The notes under the pieces were generated by a model. The model ran no database searches, was not told the DNA's origin, and saw only the letters and a program-made list of their open reading frames with translations. Shown piece by piece: positions 17,089-26,898 of a stretch of 64,000 nt of DNA. The first letter of the stretch is position 1; the number at the start of each line of letters is the position of its first letter. Position numbers and translations under genes: made by a program. This DNA is from JABDEZ01 sp965276955 (GTDB taxonomy: Bacteria; Bacteroidota; Bacteroidia; Chitinophagales; Chitinophagaceae): contig CBDIBP010000033.1 of the NCBI GenBank assembly GCA_965276955.1, positions 5,330 through 69,329 of the forward strand, read 5' to 3'.

Positions 17089-19407
17089 TCACTTATTTTG
17101 AAAGATCTTATTGTCTTCTTGTCTGTTCTTTGCTTTCCCACACTTTACCTGTGCATCCACTACTGCTATCGCCACCATATTTACTATATGACGAACTGGC
17201 GTGCCCAACTGCAACACATGCACCGGCTTGCGCATGCCAAGCAATACCGGTCCTATGGCATCTACACTACCCAGGGTCTGCAACAAATGATAGGCAATAT
17301 TCCCCGCTGCAAGATTTGGAAAAATGAGGATATTAGGCGACTCTGCCGCGAGGTCAGAGAACGGATAGTTCTCCGCAAGCAGTTCTTTATCAAACGCCAC
17401 ACCGGCCTGCACCTCTCCGTCTATTATCAGGTCCGGGTGGCTCAGCTTCAGCCTGCTCACCACATTACTTATCAGCTTCGCTTCCGGCGATGAACTGCTG
17501 CCAAAATTGGAATAGGAAAGCATGGCTATACGTGGCCGTATGTTCATGTTGGTTACTGCCCTGGCGGTTTGCAAGGTTATATCTATAAGCTCATCTTCAG
17601 TAGGATTAAAGTTAACGGTAGTATCAGCAAAGAATATGGGGCCCTTACGTGTCAGCATCAGGTACATACCCGCTACCCGTTTTGCATCCTCAGCAAGGCC
17701 TATTATTTCCAGAGCGGGCCTTAAAGTATCCGGGTATCGCCGGGTCAAGCCTGATATAAGCGCATCCGCTTCTCCGCTCTCCACCATCATACAGCCGAAA
17801 TAGGTACGCTTCATCATTATCTTCCGCGCCTCATACTGATTCACTCCCCTTCGCTTTCTTTTCTTAAAGTAGATGTCGCCATATTCATTCCTGCGTACTT
17901 CCTGCTCCTTATTCCGCGGATCTATGATAGTCACATCCTGTAGCGGTATACCATGCTCTTCCAGCAGTGCATGTATCTTCTCTGCATTGCCCAGCAGTAC
18001 AGGTATGGCTATGCCTTCATCCTTTACTATCTGCGCCGCTTTCAGCACCTTTATGTTCTCTGCTTCCGCGAATACTACTCGTCTTGGGTCTTGCTTGGCT
18101 TTATTTATTATGAAGCGCAGTATGTTGTCATCCGGGCTCTGGCGGTTGTACAATGCGGTCTCATATGCATCCCAGTCTTTAATGGGCAGGCGTGCTACCC
18201 CACTCTCCATAGCTGCCTTCGCCACAGCAGGCGCCACGGTCACCAGCAAGCGCGGGTCTATGGGCTTGGGTATTATGTAATTTGGTCCAAAACGGAGTAC
18301 GTGCTGGTTATAGGCCACGTTCACAATATCAGGTACTGGCTCCTTCGCCAGTGCGGCCAGTGCCATCACGGCAGCCAGCTTCATTTCTTCATTTATCTGT
18401 GTAGCACGCACATCCAGTGCCCCTCTAAAAATAAAAGGGAACCCCAGTACATTATTCACCTGGTTTGGGTAATCGCTGCGGCCGGTTGCCATTATCACAT
18501 CAGGCCGCGCAGTTACAGCATCTTCGTAGCTCACTTCCGGGTCGGGGTTGGCCAGTGCGAACACGATAGGCCTGTGTGCCATACTGCCCACCATATCTTT
18601 TGTCACTACATTACCCACGCTCAATCCTATAAAAACATCGGCTCCCTGCATGGCATCAGCAAGGTGTACATTCGCTGTCTTTATCGCAAACAACTGTTTT
18701 ACAGCGTCCAGGTCGGTACGCCCTTCATGCAGCACACCATCTTTATCAAACATGATAATGTGTTCGTACCTGGCCCCCAGCCGTACATACATCTGCACGC
18801 AAGACATGGCTGCAGCACCAGCGCCGTTTACCACGAACTTCACTTCTCCTATTTTCTTATCCTGTAGCTCCAGTGCATTCAGCAATGCCGCAGCCGATAT
18901 GATAGCAGTACCATGCTGATCATCGTGCATTATAGGTATAGATAGTTCCTTTTTCAGGCGCTGCTCTATCTCAAAACATTCCGGGGCCTTTATATCCTCA
19001 AGATTTATACCGCCAAATGTAGGCTCCAGTATTTTCACCGTCCGCACAAATTCATCCACATTCTCCGTGTTCAACTCCAGGTCAAAAACATCGATATCAG
19101 CAAATATTTTGAACAATAGTCCCTTACCCTCCATCACTGGTTTTGATGCTGCAGCGCCAATATTGCCCAGGCCAAGTACCGCAGTACCATTACTGATAAC
19201 AGCTACCAGGTTGCCCTTTGCCGTGTACCGGTATATATCTTCAGGGTGTTCATAGATCTCAAGGCAAGGAGCTGCAACGCCAGGAGAGTATGCCAATGCC
19301 AGGTCGCGTTGTGTCTTTGTAGACTTAGTGGGTACCACTTCTATCTTTCCAGGCCTGCCATTCTCATGATAAGCTAATGCGTCTTCTTTTCGTATCAATT
19401 GGGCCAT
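17089..19407 (-). CDS. maeB: NADP-dependent malic enzyme with C-terminal phosphotransacetylase-like domain
   Basis: A 772-residue MaeB-type malic enzyme (malate to pyruvate and CO2 with NADPH). The malic domain (about residues 1-165) includes LALAYSPGVAAPCLEI and INLEDIKAPECFEIE, with MHDDQHGTAI at the junction. The NAD(P)-binding domain follows (FVVNGAGAAAMSCVQMYVRLGA, about 190-215). The C-terminal half (about 430-772) is a phosphotransacetylase-like domain (VVFAEAENIKVLKAAQIV; SNFGSSSSPEAKLI), usually regulatory rather than catalytic in this family. Length agrees with E. coli MaeB (759). It is transcribed alone and ended by the hairpin at 16988-17022. Confidence 0.96.
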   Translation of the reverse strand: MAQLIRKEDALAYHENGRPGKIEVVPTKSTKTQRDLALAYSPGVAAPCLEIYEHPEDIYRYTAKGNLVAVISNGTAVLGLGNIGAAASKPVMEGKGLLFKIFADIDVFDLELNTENVDEFVRTVKILEPTFGGINLEDIKAPECFEIEQRLKKELSIPIMHDDQHGTAIISAAALLNALELQDKKIGEVKFVVNGAGAAAMSCVQMYVRLGARYEHIIMFDKDGVLHEGRTDLDAVKQLFAIKTANVHLADAMQGADVFIGLSVGNVVTKDMVGSMAHRPIVFALANPDPEVSYEDAVTARPDVIMATGRSDYPNQVNNVLGFPFIFRGALDVRATQINEEMKLAAVMALAALAKEPVPDIVNVAYNQHVLRFGPNYIIPKPIDPRLLVTVAPAVAKAAMESGVARLPIKDWDAYETALYNRQSPDDNILRFIINKAKQDPRRVVFAEAENIKVLKAAQIVKDEGIAIPVLLGNAEKIHALLEEHGIPLQDVTIIDPRNKEQEVRRNEYGDIYFKKRKRRGVNQYEARKIMMKRTYFGCMMVESGEADALISGLTRRYPDTLRPALEIIGLAEDAKRVAGMYLMLTRKGPIFFADTTVNFNPTEDELIDITLQTARAVTNMNIRPRIAMLSYSNFGSSSSPEAKLISNVVSRLKLSHPDLIIDGEVQAGVAFDKELLAENYPFSDLAAESPNILIFPNLAAGNIAYHLLQTLGSVDAIGPVLLGMRKPVHVLQLGTPVRHIVNMVAIAVVDAQVKCGKAKNRQEDNKIFQNK

Positions 19408-19568
19408 CCTACAATAATATTTGGATTTGGATCGCCTATGCCTCGAGCAGGCATGGCGATGGCAAAAATACTAAAGAGTAAGGGTAGTTCGCGTTATCAA
19501 TGCAATATCTGCTATTGCTTAAAAACATCAGATGTATATAGTTAATGACCATTGACTATCATCAAGGA

Positions 19569-20000
19569 TCAGGTGCGAACAGCTTGCCGGGCCAGCAGCA
19601 CCCATCTATTATGTTCTTTTTTCCAAACAAGAAGTATGGCCAGCTTGGTAGTTCCCGGCTTTCCACCGTCATTGGTTGTTGCCGATAAAATGTGCCTAAC
19701 AATAGCTACATCATCAACAGCAGTTATCGTCTGGTCGCTTATATCAATGCTCACAAAATCAGACCTGCCACTTACCAGTGCTGCTATGAACGCCTCCCTG
19801 TCTTGTACCACCCCACTGGAATGCCCATAGCTTAAGTGGGCTGATACCAATTGTTTCAACGTATTCGAGTCCGGATCTATCAAAGCAATGCGAAAAGCTT
19901 CCACCGCCTTGGCTACCGCTTTTTCATCTTGTGTTTGCGCAGATACGTGGACCAGGGTTACGCACCACAAAATAACCAGTAGCACTATCTTCTTTACCAT
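19569..20000 (-). CDS. Secreted NTF2-like (DUF4440/SnoaL-type) protein
   Basis: A 143-residue protein with an N-terminal signal peptide (MVKKIVLLVILWCVTLVHVSAQ). The mature part of about 120 residues is an NTF2-like fold of the DUF4440 type: an N-terminal helix (DEKAVAKAVEAFRIALID), a segment YGHSSGVVQDREAFIAALVSG and a C-terminal strand with W..L.RQ. Such proteins are small periplasmic or secreted binding domains, some enzymatic; no specific function can be read. It stands 57 bases downstream of the NHL-repeat gene and may be cotranscribed. Confidence 0.82.
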   Translation of the reverse strand: MVKKIVLLVILWCVTLVHVSAQTQDEKAVAKAVEAFRIALIDPDSNTLKQLVSAHLSYGHSSGVVQDREAFIAALVSGRSDFVSIDISDQTITAVDDVAIVRHILSATTNDGGKPGTTKLAILLVWKKEHNRWVLLARQAVRT

Positions 20001-20057
20001 CTTCTAAAGTTTATTAAAGCACCCCCATCTGAAGAAAAAAGAAGATACACATTCCTG

Positions 20058-21371
20058 CTAATTCTTAATAAACTTTGCATAGCCCTTATCACCATTCTTT
20101 GCCACTACTGAGACCGAATAACATCCGGCAGCCCAGGTACTTACGTTGACATTCGTTACCGATCGGGTAGCTACTGCATCATAGACCTTTATCCCGGCCA
20201 AGTTGTATATGACCATATGCTCACCAGCATGTGCCGGCACATAAAGTGCATCTTGCACCGGGTTAGGATAAAGCGCTATCCTACCCAATTTGTTAACAGT
20301 GAATATGCCTGTGTATCCGAGCACTATTTTGCGTATCACGTTGTTGTTCCAGTCCGCAACATACAAGTTCCCGGCTCCGTCAGGTACCACGCCCGTAGGG
20401 TTATTAAAGCTCGCGTTCACAGTTATGCCATCGCTCGAACCTTTGATCCCCGCCATACCGGCCAGTGTCATCACTTTTTTAGTTGGAGTTATCATCCTGA
20501 TGATATTATTACCTATTTCGGCAACATATAGGTTCTGTGCAGCGTCTATACTAATGCCATATGGTTGGGCAAAAGATGCAGCCGTCCCGGTATCATCAAC
20601 ACTACCTGGTGTGCCAGTGCCTGAAATGGTGGTACCTGCATAGGTGGTCACAACACCCGCGGGGGTCACTTTGCGTATCAGATGGTTGTTCTCATCGGTC
20701 ACATATAGATTGTGGTTACTATCTATCGCGATACCTGTAGGATAATTGAACATCGCGGCACTACCGGTTCCGTCAGCAAGTCCAGCAGTTGCAGACCCAG
20801 CCAGGGTATATACGATACCTGCCGGGCTTACCTTGCGTATCATATTGTTCAGGGCATCTGCCACAAATACGTTGCCGCTGTCATCAACAGCAAGCCCGTT
20901 AGGATAGTTAAATGTAGCGGTAGCCGCAGGGCCATTGGCACTACCAAGCAGCCCCGAGCCAGCATACAGGCTCACTACTCCACCAGCGGTCATCTTCCGT
21001 ATCATATTATTTTTCGAATCACCCACATAAAGGTTACCTTCTCTATCAATGGCTATACCCAATGGATGGTTCATCCTTGCTTTTATACCTGTATCATTAG
21101 TGATACCAGCGGTACCTGACCCGGCAAAGGTGGCCACAGAGTCTGTAGGGGTTATTTTACGGATCATATTGTTATCGGCATCGGTAATGTATATGTTCTT
21201 GCGCGCGTCCATTACCAGGTTTATGGGCCAGTTAAAAGATGCGGCCAGACCGGTATCATCCACATATCCAGTCATTTCATTGCCAGCATATGTGATCACC
21301 AGTTGCGCATGCAGCGGTCCGGCACCAAGCAGCATTACGCAGATAAGTAATGTAAAATCTCTAAGTTTCAT
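20058..21371 (-). CDS. Secreted NHL-repeat protein with T9SS type A sorting domain
   Basis: A 437-residue protein: signal peptide (MKLRDFTLLICVMLLGAGPL), then about six NHL repeats (residues about 25-355) of the pattern FN.P.G.A.D..GN.YV.D..NN.IRK....G.V...AG, which build a six-bladed beta-propeller. The last 75 residues are a type IX sorting domain: IALYPNPVQDALYV...VIYNLAGIKVYDA...WAAGCYSVSVVAKNGDKGYAKFIK. The protein should cross the outer membrane by T9SS and be attached to the cell surface or released. The ligand of the propeller is unknown. The T9SS domain is one of the firmest marks of Bacteroidota in the window. Confidence 0.93.
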   Translation of the reverse strand: MKLRDFTLLICVMLLGAGPLHAQLVITYAGNEMTGYVDDTGLAASFNWPINLVMDARKNIYITDADNNMIRKITPTDSVATFAGSGTAGITNDTGIKARMNHPLGIAIDREGNLYVGDSKNNMIRKMTAGGVVSLYAGSGLLGSANGPAATATFNYPNGLAVDDSGNVFVADALNNMIRKVSPAGIVYTLAGSATAGLADGTGSAAMFNYPTGIAIDSNHNLYVTDENNHLIRKVTPAGVVTTYAGTTISGTGTPGSVDDTGTAASFAQPYGISIDAAQNLYVAEIGNNIIRMITPTKKVMTLAGMAGIKGSSDGITVNASFNNPTGVVPDGAGNLYVADWNNNVIRKIVLGYTGIFTVNKLGRIALYPNPVQDALYVPAHAGEHMVIYNLAGIKVYDAVATRSVTNVNVSTWAAGCYSVSVVAKNGDKGYAKFIKN

Positions 21372-21474
21372 AAGGTGTTATTTGTGTTATATGCACTATC
21401 AATTCGAATAAATGTAATAATTATCCGTCATTTTTTCTATGCTCATCGTCATATCAGCATGGTAAAAATTAAAT

Positions 21475-21506
21475 AAAAAAAGAGACACTACTCATGGTAG
21501 TGTCTC
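21475..21506 (-). terminator. Rho-independent terminator of the pentose-phosphate operon
   Basis: A 10-bp perfect stem GAGACACTAC / GTAGTGTCTC with a 5-base loop (21482-21506), followed on the minus strand by a run of seven T. It lies 22 bases past the pgm stop and closes the tkt-to-pgm transcript. Confidence 0.88.
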
Positions 21507-21528
21507 CGTTAAATGTGTTGTACAACTA

Positions 21529-23175
21529 TTAAGAAGCCCCCAGTGTAGTATTCACTATCTCCTGAGCTTGTTTCAAAATATTGTCCAGATGATCTTTTCC
21601 CAAAAAGCTTTCAGCATATATCTTATAGATCTCTTCCGTTCCAGATGGGCGTGCCGCGAACCAACCATTTTTAGTGGCTACTTTAAGACCGCCAATGGCG
21701 GCATTATTACCTGGTGCTGTCGTAAGGATGTGCTCAATTGGCTCACCTGCCAGCTCCTTGGTGTGCACCTGTGATGGTGATAGTGCGCTGAGCAATTTCT
21801 TTTGGGCTGCGGTTGCAGGCGCCTCTACGCGGTCGTATACCGGCGCACCAAATTCTTTGGTCATGTCTTTATAGATCTCACCCGGATCTTTACCCGTAGC
21901 CGCAGTTATCTCAGCAGAAAGTAATGCCGGTATGAACCCATCTTTATCTGTGGTCCATACGCTGCCATCCAACCTGTTGAAAACGGCACCTGCGCTCTCT
22001 TCACCCACAAAACCCAGCGAGCCATCCATAAGCCCGTCTACGAACCACTTGAACCCTACCGGTACTTCATATAGCTTTCTGCCCAGCGTTGCGGTCACGC
22101 GGTCTATCATAGAGCTGCTTACTACTGTTTTCCCCACAGCGGCATCTTTATGCCAGTTCGGCCTGTTCTGAAAAAGGTAAGATATGCATACCGACAAGTA
22201 ATGATTGGGTGGCAGCAGCCCTACACTTTTGGTCACTATGCCGTGCCGGTCATGATCGGTATCACAGGCAAAGGAAATGTCGTATTTATCTTTATTAGTA
22301 ATCAGGCTTTGCATAGCGTAGGCCGATGAAGGGTCCATACGTATCTGCCCATCCCAATCCACGGTCATGAACCGGAACGTAGGGTCTACGTACTTGTTCA
22401 GCACGGTCATATCAAGTTTATAATGGTCGGCTATAGGCTGCCAGTAATGTACCCCTGCCCCACCCAATGGGTCTACCCCTATACGGATCTTACTATTTCT
22501 GATCATATCCATATTGAGTACATTACCCAGGTCGGCGACGTAGGTATTCAGGTAGTCGTGCTTGTGTGTAGTACTCGCTTTAAGTGCCTTATCTAAAGGA
22601 ACTCGTTTTACATCCTTTAGCTGTTGCGCCAATAACTCATTTGCCTTGGCCTCTATCCAGCTGGTTACAGTGCTGCTTGCCGGGCCGCCATTGGGCGGAT
22701 TGTATTTAAAGCCGCCGTCCGTAGGCGGGTTGTGCGATGGCGTGATGACTATACCGTCAGCAAGGCCATCTTTACGTCCTTTATTGTAAGTGAGTATGGC
22801 ATGAGAAATGACCGGTGTTGGGGTATACTCGTCCATGCCGGCCATCATAACTTCTACTCCATTCGCGGCCAGCACCTCAAGCGCACTGGCAAGAGCCGGC
22901 ACAGACAGTGCATGCGTGTCCATACCTATGAACAGCGGGCCATCTATATTTTGTGTTTTGCGGTAGTAGCAGATACTTTGTGTAATGGCCAGTATATGCC
23001 ACTCATTAAAAGAATAATTGAATGCAGAACCTCTGTGGCCCGATGTACCAAATGCCACTTTCTGTGCAGGTACATTCACGTCGGGCACATTACTATAATA
23101 GCTGGTTACCAATCTTGGTATATCCACCAGCATTTCGGGTGTAGCAGGCTTGCCTGCAAGGGGACTAATGTTCAT
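21529..23175 (-). CDS. pgm: Phosphoglucomutase (alpha-D-glucose-phosphate specific)
   Basis: A 548-residue phosphohexomutase that interconverts glucose-1-P and glucose-6-P. The phosphoserine loop VITPSHNPPTDGGFKYN has S147, matching the active serine of E. coli Pgm, whose length is 546. The N-terminus has GTSGHRGSAFNYSFNEWHI; the metal-binding loop is ACDTDHDRHGIV; the sugar-binding loop is GEESAGAVFNRLDG; the phosphate-binding loop near the C-terminus is ARPSGTEEIYKIYAESF. It is the last gene of the pentose-phosphate operon, 33 bases after pgl, and feeds glucose-6-P to zwf. Confidence 0.97.
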   Translation of the reverse strand: MNISPLAGKPATPEMLVDIPRLVTSYYSNVPDVNVPAQKVAFGTSGHRGSAFNYSFNEWHILAITQSICYYRKTQNIDGPLFIGMDTHALSVPALASALEVLAANGVEVMMAGMDEYTPTPVISHAILTYNKGRKDGLADGIVITPSHNPPTDGGFKYNPPNGGPASSTVTSWIEAKANELLAQQLKDVKRVPLDKALKASTTHKHDYLNTYVADLGNVLNMDMIRNSKIRIGVDPLGGAGVHYWQPIADHYKLDMTVLNKYVDPTFRFMTVDWDGQIRMDPSSAYAMQSLITNKDKYDISFACDTDHDRHGIVTKSVGLLPPNHYLSVCISYLFQNRPNWHKDAAVGKTVVSSSMIDRVTATLGRKLYEVPVGFKWFVDGLMDGSLGFVGEESAGAVFNRLDGSVWTTDKDGFIPALLSAEITAATGKDPGEIYKDMTKEFGAPVYDRVEAPATAAQKKLLSALSPSQVHTKELAGEPIEHILTTAPGNNAAIGGLKVATKNGWFAARPSGTEEIYKIYAESFLGKDHLDNILKQAQEIVNTTLGAS

Positions 23176-23208
23176 GATATTACGTTAAGCAACCACAAGT
23201 TGCGAAAA

Positions 23209-23955
23209 TTAATTTACATCCTGCTGCAAGATCATTGCAGCATCGGCGTCGATATACCAATATAAATTACCCATACCTATTGCTATAAGCTGGGCAGGAT
23301 ATTTATCGGGCTGAACAGGTTTATTCAGCACAGTATTCAATATCTCTGCTTTGCCTTTGCCGGCTACAAGGAACATAATGTTACGGGCCTGGTTGATAAG
23401 CGGCGCGGTCATAGTGATGCGAAACATATCCTGTTCTGCAACAAAGACCTCCTTCACCAGCCGCCTGGCCTCAGTGACCACATCTGTGCCCGGAAAGAGT
23501 GATGCCGTATGTCCATTCTCTCCCAACCCCAGCAGTATAAGATCAAAGACAGGTGCATCATCTCCAAAGAAGTCCTTTATCGTTTCTTCGTATTGGTCAG
23601 CAGCTTCCGCAGGTGTCATATCGACCGGCATAGGGTAAATATTACTGGCGGGTATAGCCACATGGTCCAGCAATTGTACCCGTGCCATGTGCGCATTATT
23701 ATCTTTATCGTCCAGCCCTACACACCGTTCATCGCCCCAAAAAACATAAGTATCACTCCATGGCATACTATCTGCGAAAGGAGGTTTGGCCAGCAAAGCA
23801 TACAATTGCTCAGGTGTATGACCACCCGAAAGTGATATAGTAAAACGTCCCCTTTCCGCCACAGCTTTTTGTGCCACGTCTGCGATAAATTGTGCCGCAC
23901 CTTTAGTCAGTTCTTCCGTTGTAGGGAAGATCTTTATATTATTCTGTAGTATCAT
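23209..23955 (-). CDS. pgl: 6-phosphogluconolactonase
   Basis: A 248-residue DevB/SOL-type lactonase that hydrolyses 6-phosphogluconolactone to 6-phosphogluconate. Motifs: FTISLSGGHTPEQLYALL near the N-terminus, the stretch VFWGDERCVGLDDKDNNAHM, and LILLGLGENGHTASLFPGT. The start at 23955 (MILQNNIKIFP) is preferred; one at 23973 (MKKTTRM) is possible. Both overlap the end of zwf, as expected for translational coupling in the operon. Confidence 0.96.
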   Translation of the reverse strand: MILQNNIKIFPTTEELTKGAAQFIADVAQKAVAERGRFTISLSGGHTPEQLYALLAKPPFADSMPWSDTYVFWGDERCVGLDDKDNNAHMARVQLLDHVAIPASNIYPMPVDMTPAEAADQYEETIKDFFGDDAPVFDLILLGLGENGHTASLFPGTDVVTEARRLVKEVFVAEQDMFRITMTAPLINQARNIMFLVAGKGKAEILNTVLNKPVQPDKYPAQLIAIGMGNLYWYIDADAAMILQQDVN

Positions 23956-25471
23956 TCTTGTTGTCTTTTTCAAGCGGCATCACTATCCAGTTATGGCCGT
24001 CTTTAGCTATAAGCGCCTGCGCATCTTCGGGACCATGTGTTCCAGCCGGGTAGTTAGGAAAATTGGGCGATGTATTTGCATCCCATGCATTGATGATCGG
24101 CATCAGTATGTTCCACGCAGCTTCTACCTGGTCTGCCCTCATGAACAGTGTAGCATCACCCTGGAAGATATCTAAAAGCAATGTCTCATATGCCTCAGGC
24201 GTACCTGTAGTATAAGAGTCGGCATAGTTGAATAGCATATCAACAGGATTGAGCAGCATTTTAAGCCCTGGCCTTTTTGCCTGGAACCTGAGCCTGATAC
24301 CCATGTGCGGTTGTATATTCAGTACAAGCCTGTTGGGCTGCCAGTTCTCCGTTGTTGCCAGCGGAAAGGACTGATGCGGTACCGGCCTGAACTGTATGGT
24401 AATTACCGAGATGGTCTCGTTCATACGTTTGCCGGAACGCACGTAGAAGGGAACGCCCTGCCACCTCCAGTTATCTATATAGAATTTAACTGCGGCAAAT
24501 GTTTCTTTGTTCGATGTTTTGGATACATCTGGTTCTTCCCGGTATGCTTTTACACGCTTGCCCTCTACCCATCCCTCGTCATACTGCCCTCTTACCGCGT
24601 AGTTGTGTACCTGCTCCGGTGTTATTCTTTTCAGCGCGTTCAACACGTCTACCTTGCGGTTCCTCACCTCGTCCGCGTCAAAAGATACGGGTGGCTCCAT
24701 AGCTATAAGACATAGCAATTGTAGCAGGTGGTTCTGTATCATGTCGCGCAGTGCACCGGCGGTCTCATAGTAATTACCCCGGTTCTCTATACCTATCTGT
24801 TCGGCTACCGTTATTTGCACATGGTCTATATAGTTGCGGTTCCATATAGGCTCGAACATGGCATTGGCAAAGCGGAATGCAAGTATATTCTGTACTGTCT
24901 CTTTTCCCAGGTAGTGGTCTATACGGTATATCTGAGATTCATCGAACAGGCCATGCAGCAGGTTGTTCAGATGTTTTGCACTATCTATATCATGACCAAA
25001 TGGTTTTTCCACAACAATGCGGCTCAGCGTTTTATCATCGCACAAACCACTCGCGCCTATCTTAGTCGCAATGTCCTCAAAAAACTGTGGTGGCACGGCC
25101 ATGTAAAAAACACGGTTCACTGGCTCGCCCCAGTCCTTTTCCATTTTATCTATCTGCTTCTTGATAGCCGTATATGTAGCCGGATCGTCGAAATCGCCTT
25201 TTTTATAAGAGATGAATTTTTGAAAAACATCCCAAACCTCTTTTTTTGCTTTGCCAGTACGCGAGAATTTGTCTATTCCTTCGTGCACGTGCTTTGAAAA
25301 ATCGGTGGGTGTTATGTCTGTATGCGCTACTCCTAGCACCGCAAAATGCTCAGGTATCCACTCATCCAGGTACAGGTTATAAATGGCCGGCATCAGCTTG
25401 CGCCAGGTAAGGTCGCCTGCTGCTCCGAATATCACTATTACTGTGGCCCCTATCTTTACGTTCGCTCCCAT
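23939..25471 (-). CDS. zwf: Glucose-6-phosphate 1-dehydrogenase
   Basis: A protein of 510 residues from ATG 25471, which overlaps the gnd stop as TAATG; a start at 25492 would give 517 and overlap gnd by 22 bases. It has the NADP-binding loop FGAAGDLTWRKLMPA, the active-site motif YRIDHYLGKETVQN with its catalytic His region, and VPFYVRSGKRMNE. It catalyses the first oxidative step, glucose-6-P to 6-phosphogluconolactone with reduction of NADP+. Upstream gnd and downstream pgl supply the rest of the oxidative branch. Confidence 0.97.
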   Translation of the reverse strand: MGANVKIGATVIVIFGAAGDLTWRKLMPAIYNLYLDEWIPEHFAVLGVAHTDITPTDFSKHVHEGIDKFSRTGKAKKEVWDVFQKFISYKKGDFDDPATYTAIKKQIDKMEKDWGEPVNRVFYMAVPPQFFEDIATKIGASGLCDDKTLSRIVVEKPFGHDIDSAKHLNNLLHGLFDESQIYRIDHYLGKETVQNILAFRFANAMFEPIWNRNYIDHVQITVAEQIGIENRGNYYETAGALRDMIQNHLLQLLCLIAMEPPVSFDADEVRNRKVDVLNALKRITPEQVHNYAVRGQYDEGWVEGKRVKAYREEPDVSKTSNKETFAAVKFYIDNWRWQGVPFYVRSGKRMNETISVITIQFRPVPHQSFPLATTENWQPNRLVLNIQPHMGIRLRFQAKRPGLKMLLNPVDMLFNYADSYTTGTPEAYETLLLDIFQGDATLFMRADQVEAAWNILMPIINAWDANTSPNFPNYPAGTHGPEDAQALIAKDGHNWIVMPLEKDNKNDTTE

Positions 25472-26892
25472 TATTGTGCTGTTTGCTTCCATTGAGTGTG
25501 AAAAATACCTTTCTTGTCTGTACGCTCATAAGTATGGGCGCCAAAGTAGTCGCGTTGTGCCTGTATCAGGTTGGCGGGCAACCAGCCACTCCTGTAGCCA
25601 TCATAGTAGGCCAGCGATGCCATCATAACAGGCATTGGCACGCCAGCATTCACCCCTGCTTTTATTGCAAGCCTGAAGCCGTCCTGGCTTCCTTCCAGGG
25701 CCAGAACCATTTTTTTATTTACCATTAAGTTCTTCAGTTCTGGCTCCTCCTTATATGCTGCAAGTATATCTTCAAGCATGGCCGATCTTATGATGCAGCC
25801 ACCGCGCCATATACGCGCCACTTCATCCAGCTTCAGCCCATAGTTATTCTCTTTAGATGCGTATTGCATCAATACCATACCCTGTGCATAAGTGGCTATC
25901 ATAGCACAATACAGTGCATTTTCCAGCCAGTCCACCAGTTCTTTATCGCTGTTCTCAAAGTTAGGTGCATGCCACTCCAGTTCTTGCTGCGCAGCTACCC
26001 GTTCTTCTTTCAATGCAGAAAGGTCTCTTGCCGACACTGCAGCGTCTATAGATGGTATAGGCAGGTGCAGATCCATAGCGCTTTGCGATGTCCACTGGCC
26101 AGTACCATTTTGTTTAGATGCGTCCAGTATCATATCCACAAGGCTATTGTCGGTCACATCATCTTTTTGAGCAAAAATATCTGCTGTTATTTCTACAAGA
26201 TAAGAGCGCAGCCTGCCTTCATTCCATTTTGCAAATACTTGGTGCAGGTCTTCATTGGTTAGACTTGTTGATACCTTTAGCAAATGGTACGCTTCAGCTA
26301 TCAGCTGCATGATACCATACTCTATACCGTTATGCACCATCTTTACATAGTGCCCTGCCGATCCTGAGCCCAGATAAGTAACACATGGTTCACCATTCAC
26401 TTTCGCAGATACATCTTTAAGCATGGGTGCTACCACTTCATATGCTTCTTTTGCACCACCAGGCATTATACTTGGCCCCCGGCGCGCACCATATTCGCCG
26501 CCAGATATGCCCACACCCATAAAGTGTATCGCCTCTTTACCCAGCTGCTCGGTTCTGCGGTCGGTATCTATATAATGTGAGTTACCACAATCCATTATTA
26601 GGTCATCCTTCGATAAAAAAGGCCTTAATTCTGCTACCACAGCGTCTACGGCTGCACCTGCAGGCACCAGAAGCATCACTACCTTGGGCGACTTTAATGC
26701 TTCGAAGAATGTTTTCAGGTCGTGCGCACCTGTCACTTTTTTTCCCTCTGCCTCATTTACCAGCGCATCTACTTTAGCTGTGTCCTTATCAAATCCGGCT
26801 ACACTGTAGCCGTGATCACACATATTGTATACAAGGTTGCGGCCCATAGTGCCCAACCCTATCATTCCATAATCGCACTGTTGTGTAGGCAT
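25471..26892 (-). CDS. gnd: 6-phosphogluconate dehydrogenase, decarboxylating
   Basis: A 473-residue dehydrogenase giving ribulose-5-P, CO2 and NADPH. Rossmann motif GLGTMGRNLVYNMCDHGYSV at the N-terminus; the substrate loops MGVGISGGEYGARRGPSIMPGG and GSGSAGHYVKMVHNGIEYG carry the catalytic Lys-His-Asn. The C-terminal part includes WRGGCIIRSAMLEDI. Length matches the 470-residue dimeric class. It lies 6 bases after the HAD-like reading frame and overlaps zwf by one base. Confidence 0.97.
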   Translation of the reverse strand: MPTQQCDYGMIGLGTMGRNLVYNMCDHGYSVAGFDKDTAKVDALVNEAEGKKVTGAHDLKTFFEALKSPKVVMLLVPAGAAVDAVVAELRPFLSKDDLIMDCGNSHYIDTDRRTEQLGKEAIHFMGVGISGGEYGARRGPSIMPGGAKEAYEVVAPMLKDVSAKVNGEPCVTYLGSGSAGHYVKMVHNGIEYGIMQLIAEAYHLLKVSTSLTNEDLHQVFAKWNEGRLRSYLVEITADIFAQKDDVTDNSLVDMILDASKQNGTGQWTSQSAMDLHLPIPSIDAAVSARDLSALKEERVAAQQELEWHAPNFENSDKELVDWLENALYCAMIATYAQGMVLMQYASKENNYGLKLDEVARIWRGGCIIRSAMLEDILAAYKEEPELKNLMVNKKMVLALEGSQDGFRLAIKAGVNAGVPMPVMMASLAYYDGYRSGWLPANLIQAQRDYFGAHTYERTDKKGIFHTQWKQTAQ

Positions 26893-26898
26893 CTTTGT

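Noticed and set aside
17953..18867. 304-codon plus-strand frame opposite maeB
   Set aside because: Shadow of a clear malic enzyme; unusual composition, no motif.
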